Assembly: GCF_000189635.1 (NCBI RefSeq)
Contig: NW_002476555.1
Location: forward strand, 62,001 to 126,000
Direction: 5' to 3'
Source of the DNA: Tetrahymena thermophila SB210
Lineage: Eukaryota; Ciliophora; Oligohymenophorea; Hymenostomatida; Tetrahymenidae
Length of the DNA stretch: 64,000 nucleotides
Shown here piece after piece: positions 26,901 to 39,500 of the stretch. The translations under genes and the position numbers were made by a program. The notes beneath the pieces are model-generated. The model saw only the letters and a list, made by a program, of their open reading frames with translations. It had not been told where the DNA came from and made no database searches. How positions within the stretch are numbered: position 1 is the stretch's first letter; every line of letters begins with the position of its first letter.

Positions 26901-29900
26901 GATCATTTATTAAATATCTTAGAACTAAAAATGTTGAAACAAAATAAATTTTGTAATATTGTAAAAGATTATTGCTGATTATGATGATATCAATGATACT
27001 ATTTCTTAATGGGGTAATTAATTTAAAATTAATTAGTTAAAAGTATTACTTTGTGTCTTTCAGAAGCCTTAGACAGGAAGTCTTTAAGATCTACAATCCC
27101 TTAATGACCATCATTTGCAACGGTGTCTAGATATTTTGGTAAGAAGGGCTCCATTAAAACAGAGAATGACGCCTATTCATTTAAAAGGTTATTTATTTAA
27201 TGAGTGAACAAATAAAAGAATTAAGGAAAGAAAAAATGAATGAATGAAGATAAAAGAAAGAAAGGAGCAAAATAGAAAATAATTAATTAATTTTTTGTTG
27301 AGATAGATTTGAAAAGATATGATAAATATTAAAATATTATCAGTAACAAGTTTAAATATAAATCTATTACGCGAGATTGTCTAGATTTCTTACGAGCACT
27401 GACTGTAATTGGGTGGGAGAAGTAAATATCATAAATTTGTCTAGTATTTTAGGCAGTTAACTTATAGATATATATGTATATCCTGAATTTAATAATATTT
27501 TCTGGGTTCTAGTTGTTGAATATTAAAACATGATTATTTAATTTGCATATTTAAATATTTAGTACGATATAATTAATAATTGCATCATCCTCTTAAATTA
27601 AAAAAATCTAATGAACTATTCACTTTGCTGTTATTTTAGCAAGTCCCCCAAATTTAAATATTTATTTGATCAACATTTAAACTGTTGGTTGAGTTTGTTT
27701 TTGTTTACTCTTTTAATCGAAAAACTCTTATATTCACAAACATTTTTTCAGATTTTACCATTTATTTTTAAGCTTTTACACTTATTTTAAGCTTTTACAT
27801 TATCTAAATGCTCTCATTATTTGCTTAATAATTTATTAATTTTTGCTTTTTGCAGACTTACAGCAAAGAATTAATAATTGATTGATTGCTTTTATAGATT
27901 TATTTTTTGAATAGTATTATTTTGCAGAAGTAAAATAAGCAATTTAATTATTTCAGGCTTTTTAAAGAATCTCCAAATACTTTTTTTCCTCTAATTGTGA
28001 AAGTAAGTGAGAGAATGTGTTTAATGTAAATTTAAATTGATCAATTAAAAGATTTAAATAAATGTTAAGCAGTTTTTGGTTGTCTGTGTAATTTGATTAT
28101 GGAGTTATAAAGAAAAAGCTTTATAAGAAAAGATACTATGGTTAAAGATGCTTTGTGAATTATTAATATGAAAAAATGCTCAAAATTAGATAAAATGTGC
28201 ATAATGATGAGCTATTGTTTGCGACAGTTTTAGAATAGGTAATTTAAAAAAGGTGGGTACCTTGTTATATTTTTTAATATTTCAGAATTTTAGTATAGAA
28301 TTAAATGAAAAGGAGGGGCTAAAAATGAAGGAATTGTTAGAAATTGAAATGACTTGCTTAACTTTGTTAAAAAATGAAATAGAACCAACCTTCTTATGAA
28401 AAATTAATTTGAATAAAACTTTAAAGGGGTAAATTAATTGGAAAAAAAGCGAAATATTTTTGAATTTTAGTATAGGCAAAATTGAGTTCAAAAGATCAAT
28501 TTTTAATTAAGATTGAAAGTTTCTAAAATAAAAAAGGTAAGCAAAATTGCACTCAAAAAAATGAGCTTTTCTTTTTTGAATTTTGTTCAATAGCTTAACA
28601 TTTGTTTTCACACAATTTTATTTAAATTTGTTGGATATTTGTCGAAAAGTGAAAAATTTTATTTTATTTCTGATCTAAAATTAAGCTCTCCTTATTATTT
28701 GTAGATGTATGCCACCAACAAATATCAAAAATAAGTAAGTAAGAACGGTATTTTCATCAACAAAAAAAGGGAGAAAAATATTAATTAAAAAGGGAATAGA
28801 AAGGATTAAAATAAATTAATAATTAAAACAGTATAATTTTGAATGAGTCGTCATATGAGTGTCAATACGTTTTTAAATGATGAAAAATTTTACAAATTAA
28901 GAGAAAGACGACAATGTTTATTGCTAATAATTCTAATGTGCGGTTGTTAAAATAGAATAAAAAAGATATTTTAGTATTAAAAGTGTCAATTCAAATAACT
29001 ATATAGAATATATTTAATCTATTAAAATTTGTAATTTTAAATGGGGGGACGCTATGTGTGCAAAGTTAGCAATGAAAAAATTAGCAAAATTAAGCTCATG
29101 TTGTTTATTATTTTAGGAAATTTAATGTTTCAATTTTGTGTTACGCTCAATCAATTATTAGGAACTAAATTAAATTTTTAGTCTGTGATATACTATATCA
29201 AATAATATTTAGACTTGATTTGTTAAAAAGATTGTTGTTTAATAATTACAGATAAAAATTTAACAAATTTGCTTTCAAAAATAATCTTGATTTTTTTATT
29301 ATATTCAAAACTTATACTTTACTAAAAAATTAAGTTTTTTTTGTGTGGACAAAAAATTAAAGCTGAAGCAATTCAAATTATGTAGTAATAAAGAAGATGC
29401 CAGACGGATTAAATTTGCAATTAAAATTTCCTGAAAAATGAATAATTTTATTACTTGGTTGTTCTAGCCGCTAGGAGATTTCGCGATTTCTGACTCTAAA
29501 TACCCAGTAGAAGAAAATTTTAGTGATGAAAATTTAACAATTTTATCCAAGTTTTATAGGGTATTAATAGTTTTACCACATGTAGAAATGTTGTTATTGT
29601 GAGTTATACTATTAACACTATTAGTGTTCAAATTATTATTCCCTATTTTTTTAGCACCTGAATTATTTTCAAGTTGTATTTCTATAAACTGGCCATTTTC
29701 CTTCTTTGCCCAACATTTCATTTCAATTTCAAAGGCGCCATTTAGTTGCTTAGGATTTGGGGAATTGTTGCTTTCTAGCAGTTTAACTTGCATTTAGGGA
29801 ATTACTATGTTTTTGTGCCATTTTTGGGTTCCTCCTTTAACGAAAAAATTATCTTTATTTTAGATAATTTCAAATTAGTAAGGGTTTATTTGCTCATTCT

Positions 29901-30072
29901 AAAATGCAGCAGAGTAGCCACTTGCTGCTCCTACCAAATTACGTAAGCAGCCTTGCTCTTCAAGGGATTTTCTTACAGTTGGATAGTCCATATGTTCAGT
30001 TTTATTACTGAATGGAATAGAAAATTAATAATTTTCTATCAGTTTTGCAATTTCATTTTAGCAATTATCCAT
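23942..30072 (-). CDS. Possible p53/NDT80-type DNA-binding protein, paralog B
   Basis: Firm exons, all phase 0: 29455-30072, 27371-27460, 27050-27172, 26733-26825, 25437-25556, 25147-25257 and 23942-24883 (TGA at 23942-23944), 698 residues so far. An exon matching the SQYFRMVILV part of paralog A should lie in the 27461-29454 gap. A candidate at about 28860-28960 reads ISNKHCRLSLNLQNF, but its borders are uncertain. Exon 1 (206 residues) has WHKNIVIP (85-92) and a PKQLNGAFEIEMKCWAKKE block matching paralog A. Later exons match too: SHPITVSARKK versus SPPIYVEARQK, and FHPLYLFGRFPSALN versus NPLFLSLKFPRALN. The last exon has a short helical region (GFIDNYKRAYYELTKVL), then a Ser/Asn/Gln-rich tail. 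One intron is 1176 bp and the uncertain gap is ~2 kb. DNA binding is inferred only from the weak NDT80-like pattern in paralog A. Confidence 0.7.
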
Positions 30073-30892
30073 TTTAATAGGTGGTTTATATAGATAATTT
30101 TTTTTCAATTTAATTTATTTTTTTCAATTTATTATTGTTTTTAATCAAAATTTGTTTCTCTGTTTTTGATTAGTTAATATTTTTACTAATTCATTTTTAT
30201 TTAATTTGGATGAATTGTTTAATAAATATAGATTATGTTAGTAATAAATCAATTTTTACTTTGAGGAACTCTTAGACATTCCTAACTTTTTTCTTGCCTA
30301 CCCGTTATCCGCAAATTAAAAAGTTGATTTTGTTTAAACTGATAAATTTTATTGTGTTTTTATTTCTGATAAATTTTTAATTCTTAAATTAGATTAGATA
30401 TTTATTACAATATTTATATATTTATTATCCTTAATTATAATTTAAAAACAATCATTTTAGTAATTAGCTACCCTCTAAGTATCAAGCACTTTCTCTTTAT
30501 TGATTTATTTCTTTGTCATTCTCTCTCTCTATCAGTATATTCATTCCTATTGCATACAGAATAAAATCCAATCAAAGAAAGTATCAACTTTTAAATTAAA
30601 CATTTAAAAAAACACTTTTAATGCGTACACAGACGATAGCAATTAATAGCTACGAATTATTTCACTCTCAAATCAACTACAAATTTATCCAATTTTTCTC
30701 TTTTCCAGCTAAAACCAGTATTTTTATTTAACTTCAAAATAGCAAAAAAAGCATTTTTATTTAAGAAATCTATCAAGAACATTTTAAAAGTCAAGGATTA
30801 TTATTAACAATCAATGAGAGTAATACTAAAATTTAATAATTCCTACATGTAAATATATTCACACAATAGATATAATCTATTTTCGTAAGTTA
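30073..30892. other. Spacer upstream of paralog B
   Basis: Contains the presumed promoter of paralog B reading leftward. A plus-strand frame from ATG 30621 is open for about 270 bases and might be a first exon of the weak gene at 30893-31179, but no splice arrangement joins them convincingly. Confidence 0.4.
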
Positions 30893-31179
30893 ATGCGTGA
30901 AGCTGTTGATTAAATTAATTCTGTGTTTTTAGAAGCAAAGTAACCTCAGCAGATCTTTGCATTAATGTGTAACTACGCCCTATTCTTGATTTAAAATTAT
31001 TAGACAAATTAACGTGCCTTCCTAAAATGAAGTATAGCTTTCTGAGAAAGTTCTATTTGCTCGAAATATAATATTACATGGAAACAAAAGATGACGAATG
31101 GCCACTAAATCAGTCTTAGATGATAAGTATGTTAAGTTAGGCCCCTCAGCTTAATAGGGAAGTTACAGCTATTGCTTGA
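30893..31179 (+). CDS. Candidate small gene, unverified
   Basis: This ~290-base island has clearly higher GC content than its surroundings. ATG at 30893 opens a 45-codon frame (starts MREAVDQINSVFLEAKQ) ending at TGA 31028-31030. A second frame starts inside that stop (ATGA, 31027-31030) and runs 50 codons to TGA 31177-31179, including METKDDEWPLNQSQ. Removing a possible 35-base GT...AG intron within the first frame (GTAACT...TTATTAG) joins both into one frame of about 84 residues. Such an intron would be very short for Tetrahymena. The peptides look helical and protein-like, but no family is recognised. It could also be a pseudogene or chance. Confidence 0.25.
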
Positions 31180-34100
31180 TTTATTGAATCAGAAATGTAT
31201 CTACTGAATAAAGGAAATTACATGATCACAAGCAATTTTATGATTTATTTTACTTAACTATTTCTGGGAAAAAGTTAGAAAATAAATCTTCTAATTTTGA
31301 AAAAAGCTAGTAGAAAGAAAGGAAAAACTCTACATGAAATATTATTATTCTTACAGACTAAGATATCAATCAACCATATAGAGAGAAAAATACTTAAATT
31401 TTAAATTACTTACTATCCCACTCAACAAATTAATTTATTTGTTTTCTATCTTCACAAATATCCCCTTCCCACAAAATAAAGTTGAAAAAAAGCAATTTAT
31501 TTAATTATTTTGTTAATAAGCTAAAGAATATATTTAGAAATCTATAAAAAAATTGATTAATATATTTACTGCGCTATAAAAATTGAATTAACAAATGAAG
31601 ACAGAAAGATCAAACCAAAATAATAAAAAGTTTACTTCTTTAAGTGTATTTTGCTTGCAAATAAAACATCGAAAATTAATTCTTTTATATATATTAATTG
31701 ACCATAGCAAGAACAAAATAAAGGAAAGAAATAATTTTTTCCTTTTATTTGTAAAGCTTTTTGAATGGATAGATATATTACTTTAGTTGCTTTATTTATT
31801 TATTTATCTATCTATCTATGTTAATAATTAAAACAAAATCCAATTCCCCCTCGATTATTCAATTTATATCTTATTTTTATTTCAATAAATCTATTTACCT
31901 ATTTTTTAATGCTATTAAAAGTAGGAAAGTCGAAAAGAGATTTAAAAGAAGTAAAAATTTGTGGTCTGAGAATTGAATTTATCAAATAATATAATGAACT
32001 TCCTTATTAGAGATTGATAATGTTTAACTAAATTAAGGGCGATATTCGGAAAAATTAAATTGATTATAGTTTTAAAAAGGGGGGTCTTGTTTGTACTAAG
32101 TAAAATACTTATTAAATATAAGGTCTTCAAATAAAATTACTTTTTAAAGATTTAATGTAATGTAGAATATAATATTTATTTGCTAATAGCAACCTTTAAT
32201 AGATTCACTTGAAATTCAATGTAATCACTTTTCAAACTATGTCTCCAAATATTTTGAGTATCATCACATTAAAATCAATTCAATTACTAAAATAATAAAA
32301 TTGATTTCGATTGACAATTCAAATCTGAAAATTTTGTTCACTCTTTCGGAATAACGAAATCATTATTTTATAATTTATAATAATGTTTAAAACTTGTTGC
32401 TTCAAGCAATGATTTAATTAAAATTTTGTGTGAGAAATAAATAGATTATGGAGTGCAAACATTAAATAGGTTTTTTGTTTTTTTGGTTGATTGAATGATT
32501 AATTGATTGATCAATCTAGCATATAACATCAGTACATGGAACAGATAAACAATTATTTGTTCTATTGAATTATTTATTACGCTTTAATTTAGCGAATGTC
32601 AGAGAAATTTGAAATATTATTTAATAATCTCTATTAGACTATCAAGATAAATTCAAATAAGTGATGCATATTCGTAAGTGCGCCTTTACATCGTCATTCA
32701 CTTAGATATATGGAATTATTAGTAAAAATTTAAGAAGCATCTTATAAAATTAAAGTTGAAAGCCATTATTTAATGCTCCTTTACTTCTTAGCTTTAAAAA
32801 CATAACCTAGATTTAAGGTAAATATAATTTCCTCCATTAATAATTTAGATGTACATATTTACTTTTTATTGTAAAATAATAGGATTTAACTTCAAAAACA
32901 AAATACTCTTTATGCCAGTAATCTCTAAGAATATGTGCATTTAAGTAAAAGCAAGAAGTTAATTTTTAAAAAGATCTTAAAATATTTCTTATATTAAAGA
33001 TTTGTTGGTTCTAGTTATAAATACAAGTTTTTTATAATAACACTTTGCTTAATCTGATAGAAAAGTATAAATCGAACTATATGATGATTGCTTTTAACCT
33101 TTTATTATGTATCAAAATAATTTTTGGAAAAAACTAACTGCATTTATTGATTTCCTGATTAGAATTAATACTTGAGTGAGAGGGAGATAAATAGTTATTC
33201 CATCCAACCAATTAATCTGAGAATTCGAACAATTTTTAAATATCTTTTGTTATAATTATTAAAAATCTCGAATGTAACTATTACTAATCTTTCACTTTTA
33301 TAATTATTTTTTATATTTTTTTAATCTACTAATATTTTTTATCCAATTTTCCTAAGATACTCCTCTAAAAAAAGAATGAGATTTCAATTACATCTATTTA
33401 CTACCAACTTTTGTCATAATCAATATTATTTTCCTAGAATTATCTGTAAGTTGTTGTTTCAAACTGTGATATAATAATACTTGAATCTCTTATGTTTTTT
33501 AGGTAAATTCACTATATTAACCAATACTTTTTAAATTCAAATAACTTAATTTACTAAAAAAAACGAATATCTATAGAATTAAACCAGTAGGCATCATAAA
33601 CACAAAATTAATTTATGCGTACTTATATTTTATTTATCGCTCTTCTATTGTATATATATCGATAAAAAAAATCCTATTCAAGGAATAACCACAAATAATT
33701 TACCTAAATTTTATTAAATTATATTTTCAAAATATTGATGCATTTAAATAAAGAAAAAACTAGTAATTAATGCTTTTCATCAACCAATCAATTATAATGT
33801 TTGTTTTAATTTCACAAAAACACTTAATAAATAAATATATGCATACACATTCATTATTTGGAAAAGAGTAACAAGATAAAATCAGCAAAATAAATTATAG
33901 AAAATAAATAATTGAGATTGAAAATCAATAGAGTTGAATTTAAAAAGTTATGAATTTTACAAAAAAAATTTCATAAAGTAAACATTTTATTATAACTAAT
34001 TTATTAAATTCTTGAGTATTAGTTTTTTTTTTTTTATGAGATATAAGAGATTATGTATATTTGTTTAGTATCTTAATTTGTTTTTTATCAATTTAGTTTT

Positions 34101-35407
34101 ATATTTAGATAACTCTTACTTTTATAAGAAATGCTACCATTTTTGAAAAAACAGATTTTCGTTTGGTTTGATTTTTAAAAAAAGTTTATATATGTAATGA
34201 ATTATTATTTACTTATTTAATAAATAGCATCGGTTGTTGTTATAAATTGTTAGAAGGATTTTGATTTTGGCTATTTGGTTCACATTTTAAATATATAGAG
34301 AAATATAAATATTATATAATTCTAAAAAAAGTAATTATTTATTAAAATCCTTAAAAATTACATTTTCATTTATGAAAGTTTAATCTATTTCAATATTTTG
34401 TAAGCAATTAAAAACATAATGTCTAATAATCTTTCGCTTTGACACTTTTTACTTTTTTGATTTATATTCTAAATAGCTTTAATTTAAAATCTCTGAAATA
34501 GCAAAATATTCATTTGTTTCTTTCAAATATTGATTTATCTAAATATTTTGTTTTTATTTGAAAATAAATTAAAATAAAGCTTTCAGATTAGACAAAAATT
34601 CGAGCAAATTTCTTAAGTATTTTAAAAAGAATACCTAAAACCATTTTTTACAATAGAAAATTATCATAGAAACGAATTCGTAAGCCTTTTTTAAAGGTAT
34701 TTTATTTAGAATAATCTTTAAAGTTCTATTAAAATGGACAAACCAAAGACATACTTTTTTTTATAAAATTGTTTGTTTTTCTCAAATATTAATATAATAA
34801 TACATTTTATTAAATTTAACATTTATAAATTTTTAAAGAGGTAAATAAAAAGTTGCGTTAGAATTTTCTCTAAACTCATAGAAATAAATTAAAGAAAAAA
34901 GGAAAAATATTTATTTCTAGGACAATCAAAATGCTAAAAATTGATTATAATGCTAAATTTAAATAAGAGAGAAATGAAAAAATATTATTTAAAAATAGCT
35001 CTATAAACAAATACATATATAGAAATGTTTATCGCAGAAAACAACAATCAATCAAAGAAATCAATAGGTTAATTAATTTATAATAATAATAATAATAATA
35101 ATAGATAAACAATACGAGACTTGAGTAAAAGTAAATTAAAAGAACTTTAATATAAAACTAATAATTTATTAGATGACGCCAGCCTGTTGAGGTTGACTAC
35201 ATCTATTAGATATATTAGGGTGATGTATTAGTAATTTAAAAACAAGTAATTATTAAAAGTATTGCATAATTTATTCTTTTTAGCTTTAATTTTTAACTAA
35301 TGATTAGCTGATCAAAATCTCTTTCAATCTATTTTATATAGTTTTGAATGAATTCTTTTTGCTTTCAATTTATCTATATATTATTAATTTGTTAATAAAT
35401 GAATCAA
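31180..35407. other. Gene-free AT-rich region, 4.2 kb
   Basis: Lies between the weak small gene and the 3' end of the acyltransferase. It contains an A5G6 tract at 32074-32084, a C5 run at 31846-31850 and short ATT/GATA-like runs. No frame on either strand reads as convincing protein and no RNA gene is visible. Confidence 0.5.
32074..32084 (+). other. A5G6 polypurine tract
   Basis: AAAAAGGGGGG standing alone in AT-rich non-coding DNA. In Tetrahymena, an A5G5 tract flanking the M element is known to set the boundary of DNA elimination from outside the element. A C5T run lies 224 bases to the left in the opposite sense but lacks the T5 half. The match to A5G5 is seen; the role is inference. 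Confidence 0.35.
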
Positions 35408-36568
35408 TCAATCATATTTTTTGTTTTGGCTGCCCTCTGTTGGTGTGGTGGTTTCCTCAGCCTTATTTGTTTATTTTTCTTTTCTTGGGAAAATAATACT
35501 TTCGTATTCTTTTACATCTCTAAAACCGCTTTCTGAATTCTTCTTGTTAGGCATAGCGGCAAGCATGATGTCTTTCACTTTGCGAGCATATATTTTCCAA
35601 TCATCTTCTTTATCGTGTGAAAGATTAAGATGATCAGGATAAAAGGTGTTGAATTCAGTTACAGATAAGTTATTCTTTAGTTGGCAGAAAACTAAAAGTA
35701 CATTTATTCCCTAACCTAAGACATCTAGAGCTACATTTACATGACGAATAGGATACTAAAGACAGAAAATTTTTACAGGAAGTAGATTTTCAAATGCACC
35801 TTTTTTGAATGAGATCAAATGGGTACCATTCGAAGTTGTGCCTTCAGGGAAGATAACGATTGGAGGGAAGTTTTTGCCTTCTTTTATACCTTCTCCACGT
35901 GCGCGAATAGCATCTCTGACTTCATGCTTGTTTTCATTGCTTTCACGATCTACAAAAATACATTAGAAGGCTTTTGCAGCAGCACCAAAGAAAGGAATAT
36001 TTTAGACGTCCTTCTTAGAGAGGTAGGAAGGGAAGTGAGAGCAACTGCAGAAATACATAATGTCAATCCAAGTAACATGATTTGAAACAATAATAGGAGC
36101 ACGATTGCTCTTTCCACTACGTAAGTTATGAGAGAGAGGATACTCTTTATCATAATCATGAATTTAAGCGTTCTTCTTATCGATCCAGTAAATGCCACAG
36201 CAGAAAAGAATAATACGGGCAATTACTCTAGAGACATAGACAATGCTATTGCGTTTCCATGTAGGATATTCTTCCTTGTGAGCATTTGGCTTGAAACCTA
36301 CCAAGACAAATAAAAACAAGGTTAAGAAGATCATAACGACAACAACTATGGCAACTCTAATTGGAAGGAGAAATATACCACAAAAGTACATTTCTTTAAC
36401 ATTCCATAGCTTTCTCTCAAAACGTTCGAAAGGTTTGAAACGTTCCTCTAAATTAGGATCAAGTTCTTCAGTAAATTTAAGAGTCTTGAACACTACTTTG
36501 TTGATTACATTTACAATATAGAATGACCAAGCTCCAAATATGGCAACTCCAATAATAAATCCTATCAT
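35408..36568 (-). CDS. Lysophospholipid/glycerolipid acyltransferase (LPCAT/AGPAT family)
   Basis: Single exon, 386 residues, ATG at 36568, TGA at 35408-35410. It carries the PlsC-type acyltransferase signatures: motif I NHVTWID with H164 and D169 (HX4D), and motif III FPEGTTSNG (240-248). The latter is the form typical of lysophosphatidylcholine acyltransferases and relatives. Such enzymes transfer an acyl chain from acyl-CoA to a lysophospholipid or lysophosphatidate at the ER membrane. Hydrophobic segments at about 1-22, 60-92 and 108-128 precede the catalytic domain, as expected for a membrane-bound enzyme. The C-terminus is short and hydrophilic, with no EF-hand region like that of LPCAT1/2, so the closest substrate class is unclear. 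Standard-code translation would stop after residue 134 at a TAA that is Gln here. Confidence 0.9.
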
Positions 36569-39500
36569 ATTTCACTATTAAATTTTTTCCTTGAAAATTT
36601 GTGTACCTTGATTGAACAAATATCCTTTTTTTATATAGAAATAATTTGTTTTTTTTTTAATTATTGCTGATTTTCTAAGAAAGTACCTCTATTAGCTAGC
36701 TATCCTGTTTATATGTTTTTTATTTAATATTTATTTTATTAGAATAGTAAAATAAGTCGAAAATTAATTTTTCTATTTATTATTTCTTTTGAAACCAACC
36801 AAACGAATTCACATTCAATTTCATCAAAAATGCAAATTTAAATTATTCATGTTTCCACGATATTTATCAAAGCGATATTAAGATTTAAAAGAATAAACTA
36901 GTCTATATCATTGTTGAGGGAATTCTCAATTTTTATTTAATTTTTTTTCATTTTACTTTTGTATTTAATCTTTTCAAGTCTGCCAAGCTATGAAAAGTGT
37001 GTAATAAAAATGCAAGCTAATTATAATACTTATTTATCTCTTTTTTATAAATCAGAAAAAATCAACTTAATCAAAAATAAAAAATGGAATTTTCTAGATC
37101 TATTTTTAATAAAAATCATTATTGAACTATTAGAAACCTAAAAATTCTTACAATATTTTTTAAATTTTGAAATAATATTTTAAATTAAAATAATTTTTAA
37201 TATCCAAAAATTTCAGAAATATTTCTGTTTTTGAAGATATATAAAATTTATTTTTATGTGTTCCTTTGTTTTTAATTAAATTTGTAAAAATTATTTCAAA
37301 ACTTTATTATTCAAATAAATAAATTACAAAATCTTTGCTTCAGATGAAGAAAATATTCATTTGCAATATTATATAATTTTGCATATTTTGTCATGGAAAA
37401 AAAATTCTAGTATTTAAATCAACATTTCAATAATATATTTAAAAACTTATGAGAAAAGAAAAATAAATCCTAAGCTGAGCAGAAATATTAGATTTCTGAT
37501 AATTAAAAAGAAATTTATTCGCTCTGGTCTTAAAATTTAAACATGTTGGTTGTAAAAATAAAAACCTTTTGAACATTTTGATAATAGAAACATCATAAAA
37601 ATTTAGTTTGACTAGCTTTTTGATTTCCAAAAAAAAAAATTTAATCTTATGGTCAATAATTTACGCTTGCATGATCCTGTTCATATGTTAATATTTTAAC
37701 TGGTGAATTGATATTAGATAAATAAAAATGTATGATACATTATTATTTAAAATATGATGAGTAAATTCGAATAGAAAAAAATAAATTTTACTAATTAAAA
37801 ATTCGTATTTTTGTCAATAGAAAAATTTATTTAAATAAAAAGAGTATCTTATAGGTAAAGACTTTTTCGTTTGATTATAGCCACTCATGCTTTTGTTTTT
37901 AATGAATTTTACAGTCTTTTTCTTTATTTGTAAAACAAATTAAAAGTAATCCTTAATTTGGAATGAAAATACAATTTCTAATAAAAAATACAAAAAATGT
38001 ACTCTTTTTCATTCATACAAACTTGATTGTAAAGATAGTTATTTATGGTAAGCAATTAATGTATTTTTTAATATACTATTTTAATTATCATCTTAGTAAA
38101 TTCTTTAATGGGGTCTCTCTGAACTAATTTAGATAACAAAATTTAAATCTCTAGGAATTTGAAATTAAATAGCGTTTTTATCTTATTTTTTTAAAATTCA
38201 CATTTAACTGTATTCTGTCTGAATGATCAATCAGATGTAATTGCAATATTAAACCAAATAAAAATTATAAATTATACATTTCCTTATATTTTAGTAAAAG
38301 GAAATTTATAATTAACTTAAGTGGTCGAGATTATTTATCTTTTTGAATTAGATCAACTGTAAAAAAATTATTTAAAAAGTATAAGCTAATTTTTATGATA
38401 AGACTATTATCAATATATTAATAAATTTATCTAACAATTTTTTTACATCAAATAAAACCAAATATATCTAATTTTATATTATATTAAGTATATCTTTTGA
38501 TTACACTTCCAATACATCTGTAACTAAGTGCGTTTGTCAGAAAAATATTACTAATCTTTACATTTTAAATAAGTACAATATTATTTTTTTTCTATTTAGA
38601 ACTTCTGCTTTTCCAATTATTTTAAGCTAAAAGCTTAACTTAGTATTATCTACTATATTTTATTTTAAAAAGACTTACATTAGTTTTACTGTTAAACTAT
38701 ATTTTTAAGGTTTTTATTGTTAAAAAGAGAAGAAACACCTTTATTTATTTCAAGGCTCTTTAAAAAGATGATTTATTTTTCATATTATGCTAATATTTAT
38801 ATTTTTTGATAAGTATAATTCAAACAGTTGCTATATTTAAGCAAAAACAAAAGTTACAATTGAAACACTTGCATATCTTTTATAAAGCATCATTTGAGAA
38901 GATATTAATTAATACGAATTATTTTTAATTAATATTCAACGAGCTTAATCTTTTAATTTATTTATTAAAAAGTGTATGCTTATTTGTATAAATAACTTAA
39001 ATTATCAACAAAAGAAATAATGAACTAATAAAAATATGATTGTTATGGAGGAAGGTTTGTTGACTAAAACTATTATGGAGAGAATTAAGTATCTAAATAA
39101 CTCTTTTACACAAATTCACTATAAAAGATACTCATTGAAATACTCAAATACTTTTTTTTAGTAATATTTACATTCATTTTAATTTAATACTTTTTTTTGT
39201 TAGTACTAATTATTTTTGTTGTAAGCTAATATTATGAGTATTATCGTTCAACTGCTTTACTTCAAATTATTTTTTCTCCTTCTAATATTTACTGTAATTC
39301 TATTTAAAATTTTTGAAATTTGTTGGTTGTGCTTCTTAAAGGGGTAAGAAGAATTACTTTTTCATACAGTAATCAATATCGCTTAAATGTGTGGTAGCCC
39401 AATCAGTTTTCTTTAACTTTTTTAATATTTTTCGTTTGTGGTTTTTTACAAAATGTTATTCAACTTTAATAAAATTTATTTTTATTAGCCTAATTAACAA

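Noticed and set aside
28378-28392. AACCAACCT resembling the Tetrahymena chromosome breakage sequence
   Set aside because: Only the central 9 bases match the 15-base consensus; four positions that are normally fixed differ.
28282-28491. A 69-codon minus-strand frame inside paralog B
   Set aside because: It has no match to paralog A and its composition is random-like. It lies within the uncertain intron region, so I did not call it an exon.
36128-36521. Plus-strand frames across the acyltransferase
   Set aside because: They are antisense shadows of a well-supported coding sequence.
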